DNA of 64,000 bases, taken from an uncultured Bacilli bacterium (GTDB lineage: Bacteria; Bacillota_I; Bacilli_A; RF39; UBA660). The translations under genes were made by a program, and so were the position numbers. Where the stretch lies: assembly GCA_934098485.1 (NCBI GenBank), contig CAKOOH010000001.1, forward strand, positions 124,001-188,000, read 5' to 3'. The notes below the pieces were generated by a model. It saw only the letters and a program-made list of their open reading frames with translations. It was not told where the DNA came from and ran no database searches. Each line of letters begins with the position of its first letter. The first letter of the stretch is position 1. Shown here piece by piece: positions 15,911 through 25,319 of the stretch.

Positions 15911-17828
15911 AAATAATTTTGCTAAGCAAACAATGCCTTATATATTATTATTTATGGTAATAATGGGGATTATGCTTTTTTATGATTTATCAAAATATAC
16001 TGTTCATGATTTAACTTACGATAAATTTATGAGTAATTTATCAGATGGAACAGTCGAGAAAATTGAAATTACACCAAAGAGCAAGGCTGGTGTTTATGAA
16101 ATTACAGGAACTTTAGATGGCTATGATAAGAATGAATCATTTAAGGTTAATACACCACTTTCTGAAGCAGTTTTGGAAAAAGTAATTAAATATACTGATG
16201 AATCTAATATAGAAGTTAAAACAAATGAAAATCCTGAAAATAGTAGTTTAGTAACAGTACTTGTAAATATTGTTCCATCTATTTTATTAATTGGGGCAGT
16301 TTTATGGTTATTTAATAAGATAAGTGGTAGCAATAAAAATAGTATGGATTTTGGAAGAAGCAAGGCTAAATTAAATGAAGAAGCTAAAGCACATTTTAGT
16401 GATGTTGCCGGATTAGTTGAGGAAAAAGAAGAAGTTGCTGAATTAATTGATTTCTTAAAAAATCCAAAGAAATTTCAAAAATTAGGAGCTAGAATTCCTA
16501 AAGGCGTTTTATTAGTAGGGCCTCCAGGAACTGGTAAAACATTACTTGCTAAGGCAGTAGCAGGAGAGGCTAATGTACCATTTTATTATATTAGTGGATC
16601 TGACTTCGTAGAATTATTTGTTGGTGTTGGTGCTTCTCGTGTTAGGGATATGTTTAAACAAGCAAAGCAAAGTGCACCATGTTTAATTTTTATAGATGAA
16701 ATAGATGCTGTTGGTCGTCAAAGAGGAACAGGATTAGGTGGCGGGCATGATGAAAGAGAACAAACACTTAATCAACTTTTAACCGAAATGGACGGTTTTG
16801 GTGCTAACGAAGGAATTATAATAATAGCAGCAACAAATAGACCAGATGTTTTAGACCCAGCGTTATTAAGACCGGGAAGATTTGATAGACAAGTTACAGT
16901 AAGTTTGCCAGATCAAAAAGAAAGAGAAGCAATTTTAAAAGTTCATGCTAAAAATAAGATTTTTGATAAAAGTGTAAATTTAGAAAATATTTCTAAAAGA
17001 ACACCAGGATTTAGTGGTGCAGATTTAGAAAATCTATTAAATGAAGCGGCTTTACTTGCCGTTAGAAAGAATTTGCCATCTATAACAATGGCAGAAATTG
17101 ACGAAGCAACTGACAGAGTCTTAATGGGACCTGCTAAAGTTAGTCGTACTATTACAGAAAAAGAAAAGAGATTAATTGCGATTCATGAATCAGGGCATGC
17201 AGTTATTGGCCTAAAATTAAGAGATGCTGATGAAGTACATAAAATTACTATTATACCTAGAGGTGTAGCAGGTGGATATACAATGATGCTTCCTAAAGAA
17301 GAGAAAATATCTATCTTAACTAAAGATGAATTACTTGCTCAGATTACAGGATTGTTAGGTGGCCGCGTTAGTGAAGAGTTATATAACGGAGAAATTTCTA
17401 CTGGGGCATCTGATGATTTTAGTAGAGCAACAAAAATTGCTAGAGCCATGGTTACTGAATATGGCATGAGTGATTTGGGGCCAGTACAACTTGAACATAA
17501 AAGTGAAGGCGTATTCTTAGGTAGAGATTACAATAAGAGTCAAAACTTTAGTGATGCCGTAGCGTTAGAAATAGATCAAGAAGTAAGAAAAATAATTGAT
17601 GAATGCTATAAAAAAGCAACTAAAATTTTAAAAGAAAATAAAGATTTAGTAATGCTTTTAACTAATACTTTAGTAGAAAAAGAAACAATTACTAAAGAAG
17701 AAATTGATGAATTAGTTACAACGGGAAAACTAAGTGATAAACATGATGAAGGTGGTAACTTAAATGATGCAAAAGTTGAAACTAAAGATAAAAAAGAAAA
17801 GAAGAAAATAGAAGATTCTACAAAATAG
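15900..17828 (+). CDS. ftsH: ATP-dependent zinc metalloprotease FtsH
   Basis: This 642-residue membrane AAA protease degrades damaged and short-lived membrane and cytosolic proteins. Two N-terminal membrane helices (residues ~12-30 and ~115-140) flank an extracytoplasmic domain. Walker A GPPGTGKT is at ~207, Walker B FIDEIDAVGRQRG follows, and the second region of homology ends in RPGRFDRQV. The zinc motif is HESGH at ~429, a conservative change from HEAGH. The C-terminus is Lys/Glu-rich. ATG 15900 lies within the end of tilS after AAGGAGA, so translation is coupled. Confidence 0.98.
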   Translation: MKNKNNFAKQTMPYILLFMVIMGIMLFYDLSKYTVHDLTYDKFMSNLSDGTVEKIEITPKSKAGVYEITGTLDGYDKNESFKVNTPLSEAVLEKVIKYTDESNIEVKTNENPENSSLVTVLVNIVPSILLIGAVLWLFNKISGSNKNSMDFGRSKAKLNEEAKAHFSDVAGLVEEKEEVAELIDFLKNPKKFQKLGARIPKGVLLVGPPGTGKTLLAKAVAGEANVPFYYISGSDFVELFVGVGASRVRDMFKQAKQSAPCLIFIDEIDAVGRQRGTGLGGGHDEREQTLNQLLTEMDGFGANEGIIIIAATNRPDVLDPALLRPGRFDRQVTVSLPDQKEREAILKVHAKNKIFDKSVNLENISKRTPGFSGADLENLLNEAALLAVRKNLPSITMAEIDEATDRVLMGPAKVSRTITEKEKRLIAIHESGHAVIGLKLRDADEVHKITIIPRGVAGGYTMMLPKEEKISILTKDELLAQITGLLGGRVSEELYNGEISTGASDDFSRATKIARAMVTEYGMSDLGPVQLEHKSEGVFLGRDYNKSQNFSDAVALEIDQEVRKIIDECYKKATKILKENKDLVMLLTNTLVEKETITKEEIDELVTTGKLSDKHDEGGNLNDAKVETKDKKEKKKIEDSTK

Positions 17829-17838
17829 AATCTTTTAT
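17812..17838 (+). terminator. ftsH terminator
   Basis: AAGATTCTA (17812-17820) is exactly inverted as TAGAATCTT (17826-17834), loop CAAAA, with a short T run. The stop codon is inside the hairpin. Confidence 0.7.
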
Positions 17839-17952
17839 TATGGTATATTGTGTGATAAAATTATATTTAGACCATGGTAGTTATAAATGTTTATTTAGAC
17901 AATTATAAATAACTATGTTAAAATATATTTTAGGTAGAAGGCAGTGGTAAAA

Positions 17953-18741
17953 ATGACAAAAGTAATATCTTTAGTAAATCAAAAAGGCGGTGTTGGTAAA
18001 ACAACTACTAGTATAAATTTGGCTGCTTCATTAGGTAAATTAGGCAAAAAGTCTCTTTTAATAGATTTGGATCCTCAGGGTAACTGTACTACTGGTTTGG
18101 GTGTAAATAAGGGAGATGTTAAATATAGCATTTATGATGTTTTAAATGGTACATGTGAAGCAAAAAAAGCCATTGTAAAAACAGGATTTACTGCGCTTTC
18201 TATAATTCCGGCGACAATAAATTTAGCAGGATTAGATTTTGAACTTATGGAAAAAGGTTATCAAAATGCTGCATTTAAGAAAAATGAACAATTAAGGGAT
18301 GCACTTGCAGAAATAAAAGATAATTATGATTATATTATTATAGATTGTCCTCCATCATTAGGGCTTCTTACAACAAATGCATTGGTAGCAAGTGACTCTG
18401 TTATTATTCCGGTTCAATGTGAATTTTTTGCCTTAGAGGGTATTACACAACTTTTAAATACAATTATTATGACTCAAACTAGATTAAATCCAAATTTAAA
18501 AATAGAAGGTGTATTATTAACTTTATTAGATTCTAGAACTAATTTAGGTTTAGAAGTTGTTGAGGAAGTAAGAAAGTTTTTTAAAGATAAAGTTTTTAAC
18601 ACTATTATTCCAAGATTAATTAGATTGGTAGAAGCGCCAAGTCATGGAGAACCCATTAATGAATATGACCCAACTAGTAGAGCAGCGGAGGCTTATACTA
18701 ATCTTGCTAAGGAGGTTATAGAGAGAAATGGAAACCAATAA
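17953..18741 (+). CDS. parA: ParA/Soj chromosome-partitioning ATPase
   Basis: The 262-residue ATPase has the deviant Walker A QKGGVGKTT at its N-terminus (signature Lys present), IDLDPQGNCTTGLG and IIIDCPPSLGLLTTNAL. It forms DNA-bound dimers and works with ParB-parS in origin segregation and replication control. ATG 17953 follows AAGGCAGTGG; a GTG at 17944 lies within that region. The stop overlaps parB by 14 bases. Genes of this pair normally lie near the replication origin. Confidence 0.96.
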   Translation: MTKVISLVNQKGGVGKTTTSINLAASLGKLGKKSLLIDLDPQGNCTTGLGVNKGDVKYSIYDVLNGTCEAKKAIVKTGFTALSIIPATINLAGLDFELMEKGYQNAAFKKNEQLRDALAEIKDNYDYIIIDCPPSLGLLTTNALVASDSVIIPVQCEFFALEGITQLLNTIIMTQTRLNPNLKIEGVLLTLLDSRTNLGLEVVEEVRKFFKDKVFNTIIPRLIRLVEAPSHGEPINEYDPTSRAAEAYTNLAKEVIERNGNQ

Positions 18742-19624
18742 TAAAAGAAAGGCGCTAGGAAAAGGTTTAGAACAACTATTTAATAGTGAACCGATGAGTT
18801 TTGATACATTTGAACAAGAAATTGTTAATGAAACTAAAGAAAAAGATATTTTAGAAATTCCTATTAGTGAGATTCGTCCTAATCCTTATCAACCAAGAAC
18901 ATATTTTGATCCAGAAGCTTTGCAAGAACTTGCAGAGTCTATTCGTTTGCATGGAATTATTGAACCAATTATAGTTAAGAAAAGTATTCATGGTTATGAA
19001 TTAGTAGCAGGGGAAAGAAGAACTAAAGCGGCAAAAATTGCAGGAAAAGAAACTATACCGGCTATAATAAAAGAGTTTACTGATCAAGAAATGATGGATA
19101 TTGCTATTTTAGAAAATATTCAAAGAGAAGATTTGACACCAGTAGAACTTGCAGAAGGATTTCAAAAATATATTGAAAATAGTGGCTTAACTCAAGAAGA
19201 AGTAGCAGTAAGATTTGGTAAAAGTCGTTCTTATGTTACCAATTTATTAGGACTTTTAACCCTTCCAAAACAGGTTAGGGAAATGATAAATAAAAAAGAA
19301 TTAAGTGCTAGTCATGCTAGAGTTTTATCAAAAATTGATGATAGGGATTTAATTATTACTTTGGCTAATCAAGTTGTTAAAGACGGTTTATCAGTTCGTG
19401 AATTAGAAAAACTTTGTACAATGGGAACTTTACCAAAGAGAAAACCTATTAATAGAGTTAGAATAAGACCAATTGTTTATAATAGTTATGAAAATACACT
19501 TAGAGATAAATTAGGATGTAAAGTTCAAGTAAGTAAAGATAAAATAACAATTCCTTTTGATAGCGATGGAGATTTGGCTAGAATTTTTGAGATACTAAAT
19601 ATAGATTTGGAAGATGAGTATTAA
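18728..19624 (+). CDS. parB: ParB/Spo0J centromere-binding CTPase
   Basis: The 298-residue protein begins with RKALGKGLEQLF, the motif that stimulates ParA. It then has the CTP-binding region (NPYQPRTYFDPEALQELAES, LVAGERRTKAAK, ENIQREDLTPVELAEGF) and the helix-turn-helix LTQEEVAVRFGKSRSYVTNLL that reads parS. The C-terminal dimer domain ends in FEILNIDLEDEY. I saw no parS-like 16-mer in the window. It is coupled to both parA and the following mscS gene (TAATG overlap). Confidence 0.96.
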   Translation: METNNKRKALGKGLEQLFNSEPMSFDTFEQEIVNETKEKDILEIPISEIRPNPYQPRTYFDPEALQELAESIRLHGIIEPIIVKKSIHGYELVAGERRTKAAKIAGKETIPAIIKEFTDQEMMDIAILENIQREDLTPVELAEGFQKYIENSGLTQEEVAVRFGKSRSYVTNLLGLLTLPKQVREMINKKELSASHARVLSKIDDRDLIITLANQVVKDGLSVRELEKLCTMGTLPKRKPINRVRIRPIVYNSYENTLRDKLGCKVQVSKDKITIPFDSDGDLARIFEILNIDLEDEY

Positions 19625-20442
19625 TGGAATTATTTGACAAAATTATTAAAATAATTAATTCTCCTAAATTTTATGGACCCGTTTTAATTATAATTATTTC
19701 TTTAATAATTTATAATATGGTGTCAGGTTTTATAAATAAAATAACAATTAAAGGAAAAACAGAATTAGAAAAGAAAAAAAGAAAAACTTTAGTGCTTCTT
19801 TTTACAAATATTTTTAAATATATTATCGTTTTAATTGATGCTTTGATGGTTTTAGATATTTTTGGAGTAAATACGACATCTATTTTGGCTGGTTTAGGAA
19901 TTGCAGGAGTAGTTATTGGTTTAGCACTTCAGGATGCTTTAAAAGATATTATAAGTGGTATCAATATTATAATGGATAACTATTATATGGTCGGAGATTT
20001 AGTAAAATATGGTGATTTTACGGGATATATTGAATCTTTAGGATTAAAAAGTACAAAGATTACGGGATTTAATAATGATACTTTAACTGTTGCTAATAGA
20101 AATATTGATAAAATAATTAATCTAAGTCAGAAGAAAGCGATTATTTATTTATCTATTCCAACGGCCTATGAAAGTAAATTTGAAAAATGTGAAAAAGCTA
20201 TTAATAAGGCATTAGATGAAATTAAAAAGTTTGATTATGTAGTATCTAATGAAACTAAATTTTTAGGTATTAATGAACTTGCTTCTTCATCAGTAAATTA
20301 TTATGTGCAAATAAAATGTGATACAAAGATGCAGTATGCATGTAAAAGAGCATTTTTAAAATTAATTAAAGAACAATACGAAAAGGATAATATAAAAATA
20401 CCATACAATCAGATTGAGGTGCATCATGGCTCAGATATATAA
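19624..20442 (+). CDS. mscS: Small-conductance mechanosensitive channel (MscS family)
   Basis: The 272-residue membrane protein has three N-terminal helices. The pore helix TSILAGLGIAGVVIGLALQD is followed by DIISGINIIMDNYYMVGDLV, the MscS signature leading into the cytoplasmic beta domain. It opens under membrane tension to release solutes during hypo-osmotic shock. The size suits the YkuT/YggB-like minimal form. It starts in the parB stop codon and overlaps the DUF951 gene, a neighbourhood seen near the origin of other Firmicutes. Confidence 0.92.
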   Translation: MELFDKIIKIINSPKFYGPVLIIIISLIIYNMVSGFINKITIKGKTELEKKKRKTLVLLFTNIFKYIIVLIDALMVLDIFGVNTTSILAGLGIAGVVIGLALQDALKDIISGINIIMDNYYMVGDLVKYGDFTGYIESLGLKSTKITGFNNDTLTVANRNIDKIINLSQKKAIIYLSIPTAYESKFEKCEKAINKALDEIKKFDYVVSNETKFLGINELASSSVNYYVQIKCDTKMQYACKRAFLKLIKEQYEKDNIKIPYNQIEVHHGSDI

Positions 20443-20617
20443 TATAAATGATAGAGTAATAATGAAAAAACCACATGCGTGTGGTACTAATGAATGGATT
20501 ATAACTAGAGTTGGGGTTGATATCAAAATAAAATGTGTAAATTGCAATCGAGAAATAATGCTTGATAGACTAGAATTCGAAAAAAAATTGAGGAGAATTA
20601 TAAATGAAAAGGATTAA
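20426..20617 (+). CDS. DUF951 family small protein
   Basis: The 63-residue protein matches DUF951: MKKPHACGTNEWIITRVGVD followed by IKCVNCNREIMLDR. The C-G and C-V-N-C pattern could bind zinc. The function is unknown, but the gene is widely kept beside mscS and parB in Firmicutes. ATG 20426 follows GAGGTG within the end of mscS; an upstream TTG at 20414 overlaps that ribosome site. Its stop overlaps the abgT-like start. Confidence 0.9.
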   Translation: MAQIYNINDRVIMKKPHACGTNEWIITRVGVDIKIKCVNCNREIMLDRLEFEKKLRRIINEKD

Positions 20618-22139
20618 AAAAATAAGAAGAAAAATTGTAATGCATCCTGTACTAACCTTTTGTTTTTTAATACTTTTTACTATTATAGTAAGTGGTATAT
20701 TAACATTATTTAATGTAAGTACATTTTATTATAAAGTTAATAATAGTGGAGTGTTTGTAAAAGAATTTATTAAGCCTGAAAATTTATTTAGTTTATCAGG
20801 TCTTAAGTATATTTTTAGTAATGCGGTATCTAATTTTGCTTCATTTACACCACTATCAATGTTAATTATAACTTTACTTGGTTTTGGTATTATGGAAAAG
20901 AGTGGATTTTTAGATTCATTATTCTATATTTTAACCAAAAGAACTAATAAAAAAGTAGTAACTTTTACTTTGTCTTTAATATGTATTTTAGCATCTATTG
21001 GTGGTGATTTATCATATGTAGTTTTAATTCCACTTTCGGCAGCATTGTTTAAATATGGTAAAAGGCATCCAAAAGCAGGAGTTATTTTAGCTTTTGCAAG
21101 TATGTCATGTGGTTATGGAATTAATATTTTAATGAATAGTATAGATTCGGCATTATTAGAGTATACAAATTTAACATCAGCATTATTTAATATTGATTAT
21201 GCGATTGGAACGTTAAGTTTTGTTTTAATAATGTTAATTGCAGCTGTTACTTTGGCATATATTAATACGAACATAACGGAGAAAATTATTATTCCAAAAT
21301 TGGGACATTATGAACTAATTGATGAAAAAGAAGATTATTTAACTAAAAGGGAAAAAAGAGGTTTAGTCATTTCTTTATTTGCCGGAACTATTTATTTATT
21401 AATATTTATTTATAATATTATTCCTAATGCACCTTTTGGAGGGAATTTACTAGATTATTCACAAAAGTTATATATAGATAAATTGTTTGGTTATAATTCA
21501 TTTTTTAATCAAGGATTTGTTTTTGTGGTAACACTACTATTCTTTATTTTAGGCCTTACTTATGGACTTGGGTCTAATAATATAAAAAATGCTAAAGAAG
21601 CATTTGATAGTTTAAGTTATTCTTTAGATAAAATAGGAAAAGTTTTAGTTTTAATATTCTTTGCCTCTTCATTAATATTTATTTTTAAGAAGACAAATAT
21701 TGGAACTATTGTAACTGCCTCTTTATCTAATTTAATAAATAATTCAGGGTTTACAGGCATTCCTCTTATTATGCTGGTGTTTTTAGCAAGTTCCTTAGCG
21801 ACGATTGTACTTCCAAATAGTGTTTCAAAATGGTCAATACTTTCTGGATCTACAATTACAACTTTTATGAATGCGGGATTAAGCCCTGCTTTTGCGACAG
21901 TTGTATATAGAGCTGGAGAGTGTGTTACATATGGATTAACACCTATAATGGCTTATTTTGTTATTTATTTAGCATTTATGATATTATATGATAATAATGA
22001 AGAGGGAGATGGCTTATTTGGTAATATGAAGTATATTTTACCATATGCAGGATTAACCGCTATAATGTGGATAGTATTATTACTTGCATTTTATATTACA
22101 GGTATGCCACTTGGTATTGGAAGTACTGTAGGATTATGA
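20604..22139 (+). CDS. AbgT-family transporter
   Basis: The 511-residue membrane protein has about 12 hydrophobic segments. AbgT landmarks are visible: an early HPVLTFCFLILFTIIVSGIL, the large periplasmic loop, SLSYSLDKIGKVLVLIFFAS, and ATIVLPNSVSKWSILSG with GLSPAFATVVYRAGE. Known members import p-aminobenzoyl-glutamate or export sulfonamides; the substrate here is not evident. ATG 20604 follows TGAGGAGA. It overlaps both neighbours, and the downstream overlap is ATGA with a prenol-kinase-like gene, so a shared pathway is possible. Confidence 0.88.
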   Translation: MKRIKKIRRKIVMHPVLTFCFLILFTIIVSGILTLFNVSTFYYKVNNSGVFVKEFIKPENLFSLSGLKYIFSNAVSNFASFTPLSMLIITLLGFGIMEKSGFLDSLFYILTKRTNKKVVTFTLSLICILASIGGDLSYVVLIPLSAALFKYGKRHPKAGVILAFASMSCGYGINILMNSIDSALLEYTNLTSALFNIDYAIGTLSFVLIMLIAAVTLAYINTNITEKIIIPKLGHYELIDEKEDYLTKREKRGLVISLFAGTIYLLIFIYNIIPNAPFGGNLLDYSQKLYIDKLFGYNSFFNQGFVFVVTLLFFILGLTYGLGSNNIKNAKEAFDSLSYSLDKIGKVLVLIFFASSLIFIFKKTNIGTIVTASLSNLINNSGFTGIPLIMLVFLASSLATIVLPNSVSKWSILSGSTITTFMNAGLSPAFATVVYRAGECVTYGLTPIMAYFVIYLAFMILYDNNEEGDGLFGNMKYILPYAGLTAIMWIVLLLAFYITGMPLGIGSTVGL

Positions 22140-22780
22140 TAATAAAAGGATATATTTTAACATATTTGTATTTAGGCTTATTATTGTTTATTACTTATAT
22201 TCTTAACAATTATTTTAAAGTTAATGAAATAATAACAAGAAAACTGGTACATATAAATGTATCTTTTTGTTATGTAATTTTTTATCATTATTTAGGAAAT
22301 AGTTATCATATCATTATTCCACCTTTAACGTTTATTCTGCTTAATTATTTATCTTATAAAAAAAATATCTTTAAGGGAATGGAAAACAATAAAGAAACTT
22401 TAGGAACGGTTTTTTATCCTATTAGTGTTTTGATTATGGCAATTATTACTTATGTAGTACCAGAGTTTTATCCTTATTTTGGTATTGGCTTATTTTGCAT
22501 GGCTTTTGGGGATGGACTAGCACCTTTAATAGCGGGATATTTAAAAAGTATGAAAATATATAATAATAAAACTTTGGTGGGAACTTTAACTGTTTTTATC
22601 ATTTCGATAATTGTGGTTATTTTATTTAATCAAATTTTTACTTTAAATATGGATCTTTTTTCAATTATTTTAATCGGAGTAGTTAGTTCTCTTTTAGAGT
22701 TAATTGGAATTAATGGATATGATAATCTGTATTTACCTCTTGGAGTGTCTTTATTTAGTTTTATTTTAGGGGTGGTTTAA
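22136..22780 (+). CDS. Polyprenol/phytol/dolichol kinase-like protein (VTE5 family)
   Basis: The 214-residue membrane protein has about seven hydrophobic segments. The CTP-dependent lipid-alcohol kinase motifs are readable: ITRKLVHINV near the start, FGDGLAPLIAGYL and NKTLVGTLTVF in the middle, and ELIGINGYDNLYLPLG at the end. Plant VTE5 uses CTP to phosphorylate phytol; archaeal and yeast relatives act on other prenols. ATG 22136 overlaps the abgT stop (ATGA). A DUF92 gene follows after one base, which would supply the second phosphorylation. Confidence 0.82.
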   Translation: MIIKGYILTYLYLGLLLFITYILNNYFKVNEIITRKLVHINVSFCYVIFYHYLGNSYHIIIPPLTFILLNYLSYKKNIFKGMENNKETLGTVFYPISVLIMAIITYVVPEFYPYFGIGLFCMAFGDGLAPLIAGYLKSMKIYNNKTLVGTLTVFIISIIVVILFNQIFTLNMDLFSIILIGVVSSLLELIGINGYDNLYLPLGVSLFSFILGVV

Positions 22781-22781
22781 A

Positions 22782-23543
22782 ATGTATTTAGCGGTTTTGT
22801 TTCCGAGTGTGTTAGCACTATTTGCATTATATAAAAATAAACTTACTTTACCAGCAATTATTTTAGCGTGGATTTTAGGCATTGTAATTGCTTACTTTGG
22901 GGATTTATTTGCTTTTACATCCTTGGCGCTTACCTTTATTTTAACAATAGTAAGTGATAAACTAAAAATTAAAAAGAATACAGATAATACTTTAAAAGCA
23001 GAAAGAAGAAATATTTGGCAAATAGTTTGTAATATATTAATTCCGGCTTTATGTATAGTGATTTATAGAATAAGTAATGATGAAAAGTTTTACTTACTTT
23101 ATTTTATGGTGCTAAGTTCTAGCTTAGCAGATACACTAGCATCTTCCATTGGTTCTTTATCAAATAAGAGCTGTTTTAATCCGTTAAATTTTAAAAGTAT
23201 GAAAAAAGGTGAGTCGGGAGCAATATCGTTTCTGGGATTAGGGGCATCTTTAACTGCTGGTATTTTTGTAGGATTACCTTATTTTTTAAAAAAACATATA
23301 ATTATTAATTATCTTTATATAATTTTAGTAGGATTTTTAGGAGCATATTTTGATAGTTTACTAGGATATTTATGTCAGGGAAAGTATGAGTGCTCTAAAT
23401 GTCATGAGAAGGTAGAGAGTAAATGGCACTGTGATAGACCTGCTAAATTAATAAAGGGAATTAATTTTATTGATAATAATGTTGTAAATTTTTTAAATAA
23501 TTTGTTTTCTTTTATGATCGGATATTTGTTATTGATTATTTAA
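22782..23543 (+). CDS. DUF92 family protein (VTE6-like prenyl-phosphate kinase candidate)
   Basis: The 253-residue membrane protein matches DUF92/TMEM19 along its length: SLADTLASSIGSLS, KKGESGAISFLGLGASL, FLGAYFDSLLGYLCQ, a Cys-rich loop (YECSKCHEKVESKWHCDR), then INFIDNNVVNFLNN. Plant VTE6 in this family phosphorylates phytyl-phosphate. ATG 22782 follows AGGGGTGG at the end of the VTE5-like gene. Together they could turn a prenol into its diphosphate; the substrate in this organism is unknown. Confidence 0.85.
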   Translation: MYLAVLFPSVLALFALYKNKLTLPAIILAWILGIVIAYFGDLFAFTSLALTFILTIVSDKLKIKKNTDNTLKAERRNIWQIVCNILIPALCIVIYRISNDEKFYLLYFMVLSSSLADTLASSIGSLSNKSCFNPLNFKSMKKGESGAISFLGLGASLTAGIFVGLPYFLKKHIIINYLYIILVGFLGAYFDSLLGYLCQGKYECSKCHEKVESKWHCDRPAKLIKGINFIDNNVVNFLNNLFSFMIGYLLLII

Positions 23544-23626
23544 AAATGAATAATTATAGGTTAAAATAATAGAAAATAATTTAAATGTTGTTAACTATAC
23601 ATATAAATATATTTGCAAATGTTAGG

Positions 23627-23652
23627 TTCAAACGAAGAATTTGAATTTTTTT
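23627..23652 (+). terminator. Terminator of the parA-DUF92 run
   Basis: TTCAAA (23627-23632) pairs with TTTGAA (23640-23645) over a seven-base loop, followed by T (23646-23652). It closes a run of seven overlapping genes. Confidence 0.75.
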
Positions 23653-23656
23653 ATTA

Positions 23657-23695
23657 TAACTTTGGAAATTGATAATTTTTTTATTTTCAAAGTTA
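23657..23695. repeat. Inverted repeat in the murC upstream region
   Basis: TAACTTTGGAAA (23657-23668) pairs with TTTTCAAAGTTA (23684-23695), 12 bp with one G-U and a 15-base loop. No T run follows on either side. The rest of the 335-base gap (23544-23878) is A/T-rich and holds only the terminator just upstream and a TATAAT-like box at about 23857. Confidence 0.5.
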
Positions 23696-23878
23696 ACATA
23701 GCAATAATATAGTAGATATAAATAGTTATGAATTTTTATAGTTCATAATTACATGAAGATATTTATAATAAAAGTTATAGATAATGATAATCTGATGAAA
23801 AAGTAAATAAATATGAGAGATTTCCTTAATCTGCTAGTTATATTATTGTTTTTGTTTTATAATATGATTGGTGATTAC

Positions 23879-25276
23879 ATGAAACTTGATAATGTAAATT
23901 ATAAAAACATTAACTTTAAAGATGTAAAAAAAATATATATGATTGGCATTGGCGGAGTTAGTATGAGCGGCATTGCGTTAATTTTACAAAAATGGGGTTA
24001 CGAAGTTCTTGGAAGTGACTTTGCAAATACAGTTTTAAGAAATAAGGGTATTTTAGTAAATGACAAACAGGTGGCGGAAAATATAACAAGTGACATTGAT
24101 TTAATCGTTTATACTGCTGCTATAAGTGAGGATAATCCGGAACTAGTGGAGGCCAAAAAGCAAAATATTCCGTTAATGGAGCGCGGAGAATTTTTAGGAA
24201 TTATTACGAGAATGTATAAAAATACGATAGGAATTGCCGGTACCCATGGTAAAACGACAACTACATCGATGATTTCGTGCATATTTTTAGAGGCTAATTT
24301 GGATCCTACTATTCAGGTAGGCAGTTATTTATCTAATATTAGCGGTAATTATAGAATTGGCCATAGTGAAAATTTTATTTTAGAATCATGTGAATATAAG
24401 GATAGTTTTTTGTATTTTAAAGAAAAAAGTGGGGTTGTTTTAAACATTGATACAGATCATTTAGATTACTTTAAAAATTTAGATAATATTAAGGCTTCCT
24501 TTTATAAGTATGTAAGTGGCTTAGATAAAGACGGTTTTTTAGTTTATAATGCTGATGATGAAAACTCAAAAGAATTAGTTAATCATACTAAGGCTAAAGG
24601 TGTTAGTTTTGGAATTTTAAATGATGCGGCATTTATGGCTGATAAAATTAGTTATGATGATGAAGGGTACGCTAGTTTTGAACTTTTATATAATAAAAAA
24701 TTTTTAGCAAATATATCTTTATCAGTTCCAGGAAAACAAAATGTTTATGATGCACTGGCGGCGATTGCTCTTTCTTATTCTTATAATATAAAGATAAATG
24801 ACATTGTAAATGGATTAAAAAATTATCATGGTGCGGCGAGAAGATTAGAGTTTAAAGGGTATTTTAAAGGCGCTAAAGTATATGATGATTATGGGCATCA
24901 TCCGACAGAGGTAAAAGCAGTGGCTAACGCAGTAAGAAACAAAAAATATAATAAAAGTTTTGTTGTATTTGAACCTCATACTTATAGTAGGGTTATAAAT
25001 CATAAAAGTGAATTTGCTGAAAGTTTAAAGAATTTTGATAAAATTATTGTAACTGATATATATGCCGCTAGAGAAAAGAATATAAATAATGTCACATCAA
25101 AAGATATAGTTATAGAGTTAGAAAAAATTGGTAAAGATGCATTATACATAAGTAGTTATGATGATATTATTGATTATTTAAAAGAAAATGTGGAGAAAGA
25201 TGATATTATTGTTACTTTAGGGGCTGGAAATGTAACAAAATTAAGTGATTTACTCACAAAATTGGTAATTATTTGA
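23879..25276 (+). CDS. murC: UDP-N-acetylmuramate--L-alanine ligase
   Basis: MurC adds L-Ala to UDP-MurNAc in the cytoplasm, the first step of the peptidoglycan stem peptide. The 465-residue protein has the N-terminal UDP-binding motif MIGIGGVSMSGIALIL, the ATP loop GIAGTHGKTTTTSM, the central ESCEYKDSFL metal region, and YDDYGHHPTEVKAV in the C-terminal domain. ATG 23879 follows GGTGATTAC. The frame could extend to 23813, but those residues are a hydrophobic run absent from MurC. It stands apart from other mur genes in the window. Confidence 0.97.
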   Translation: MKLDNVNYKNINFKDVKKIYMIGIGGVSMSGIALILQKWGYEVLGSDFANTVLRNKGILVNDKQVAENITSDIDLIVYTAAISEDNPELVEAKKQNIPLMERGEFLGIITRMYKNTIGIAGTHGKTTTTSMISCIFLEANLDPTIQVGSYLSNISGNYRIGHSENFILESCEYKDSFLYFKEKSGVVLNIDTDHLDYFKNLDNIKASFYKYVSGLDKDGFLVYNADDENSKELVNHTKAKGVSFGILNDAAFMADKISYDDEGYASFELLYNKKFLANISLSVPGKQNVYDALAAIALSYSYNIKINDIVNGLKNYHGAARRLEFKGYFKGAKVYDDYGHHPTEVKAVANAVRNKKYNKSFVVFEPHTYSRVINHKSEFAESLKNFDKIIVTDIYAAREKNINNVTSKDIVIELEKIGKDALYISSYDDIIDYLKENVEKDDIIVTLGAGNVTKLSDLLTKLVII

Positions 25277-25319
25277 TAAAAATTAATAATGATGATACAA
25301 TAATTGATAGGTGGTTTAG

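Noticed and set aside
17953..20617. Expected parS sites and a replication origin near parA-parB.
   Set aside because: I saw no 16-mer close to the TGTTTCACGTGAAACA consensus and no cluster of DnaA boxes in the window; a pattern search of the whole genome would decide.
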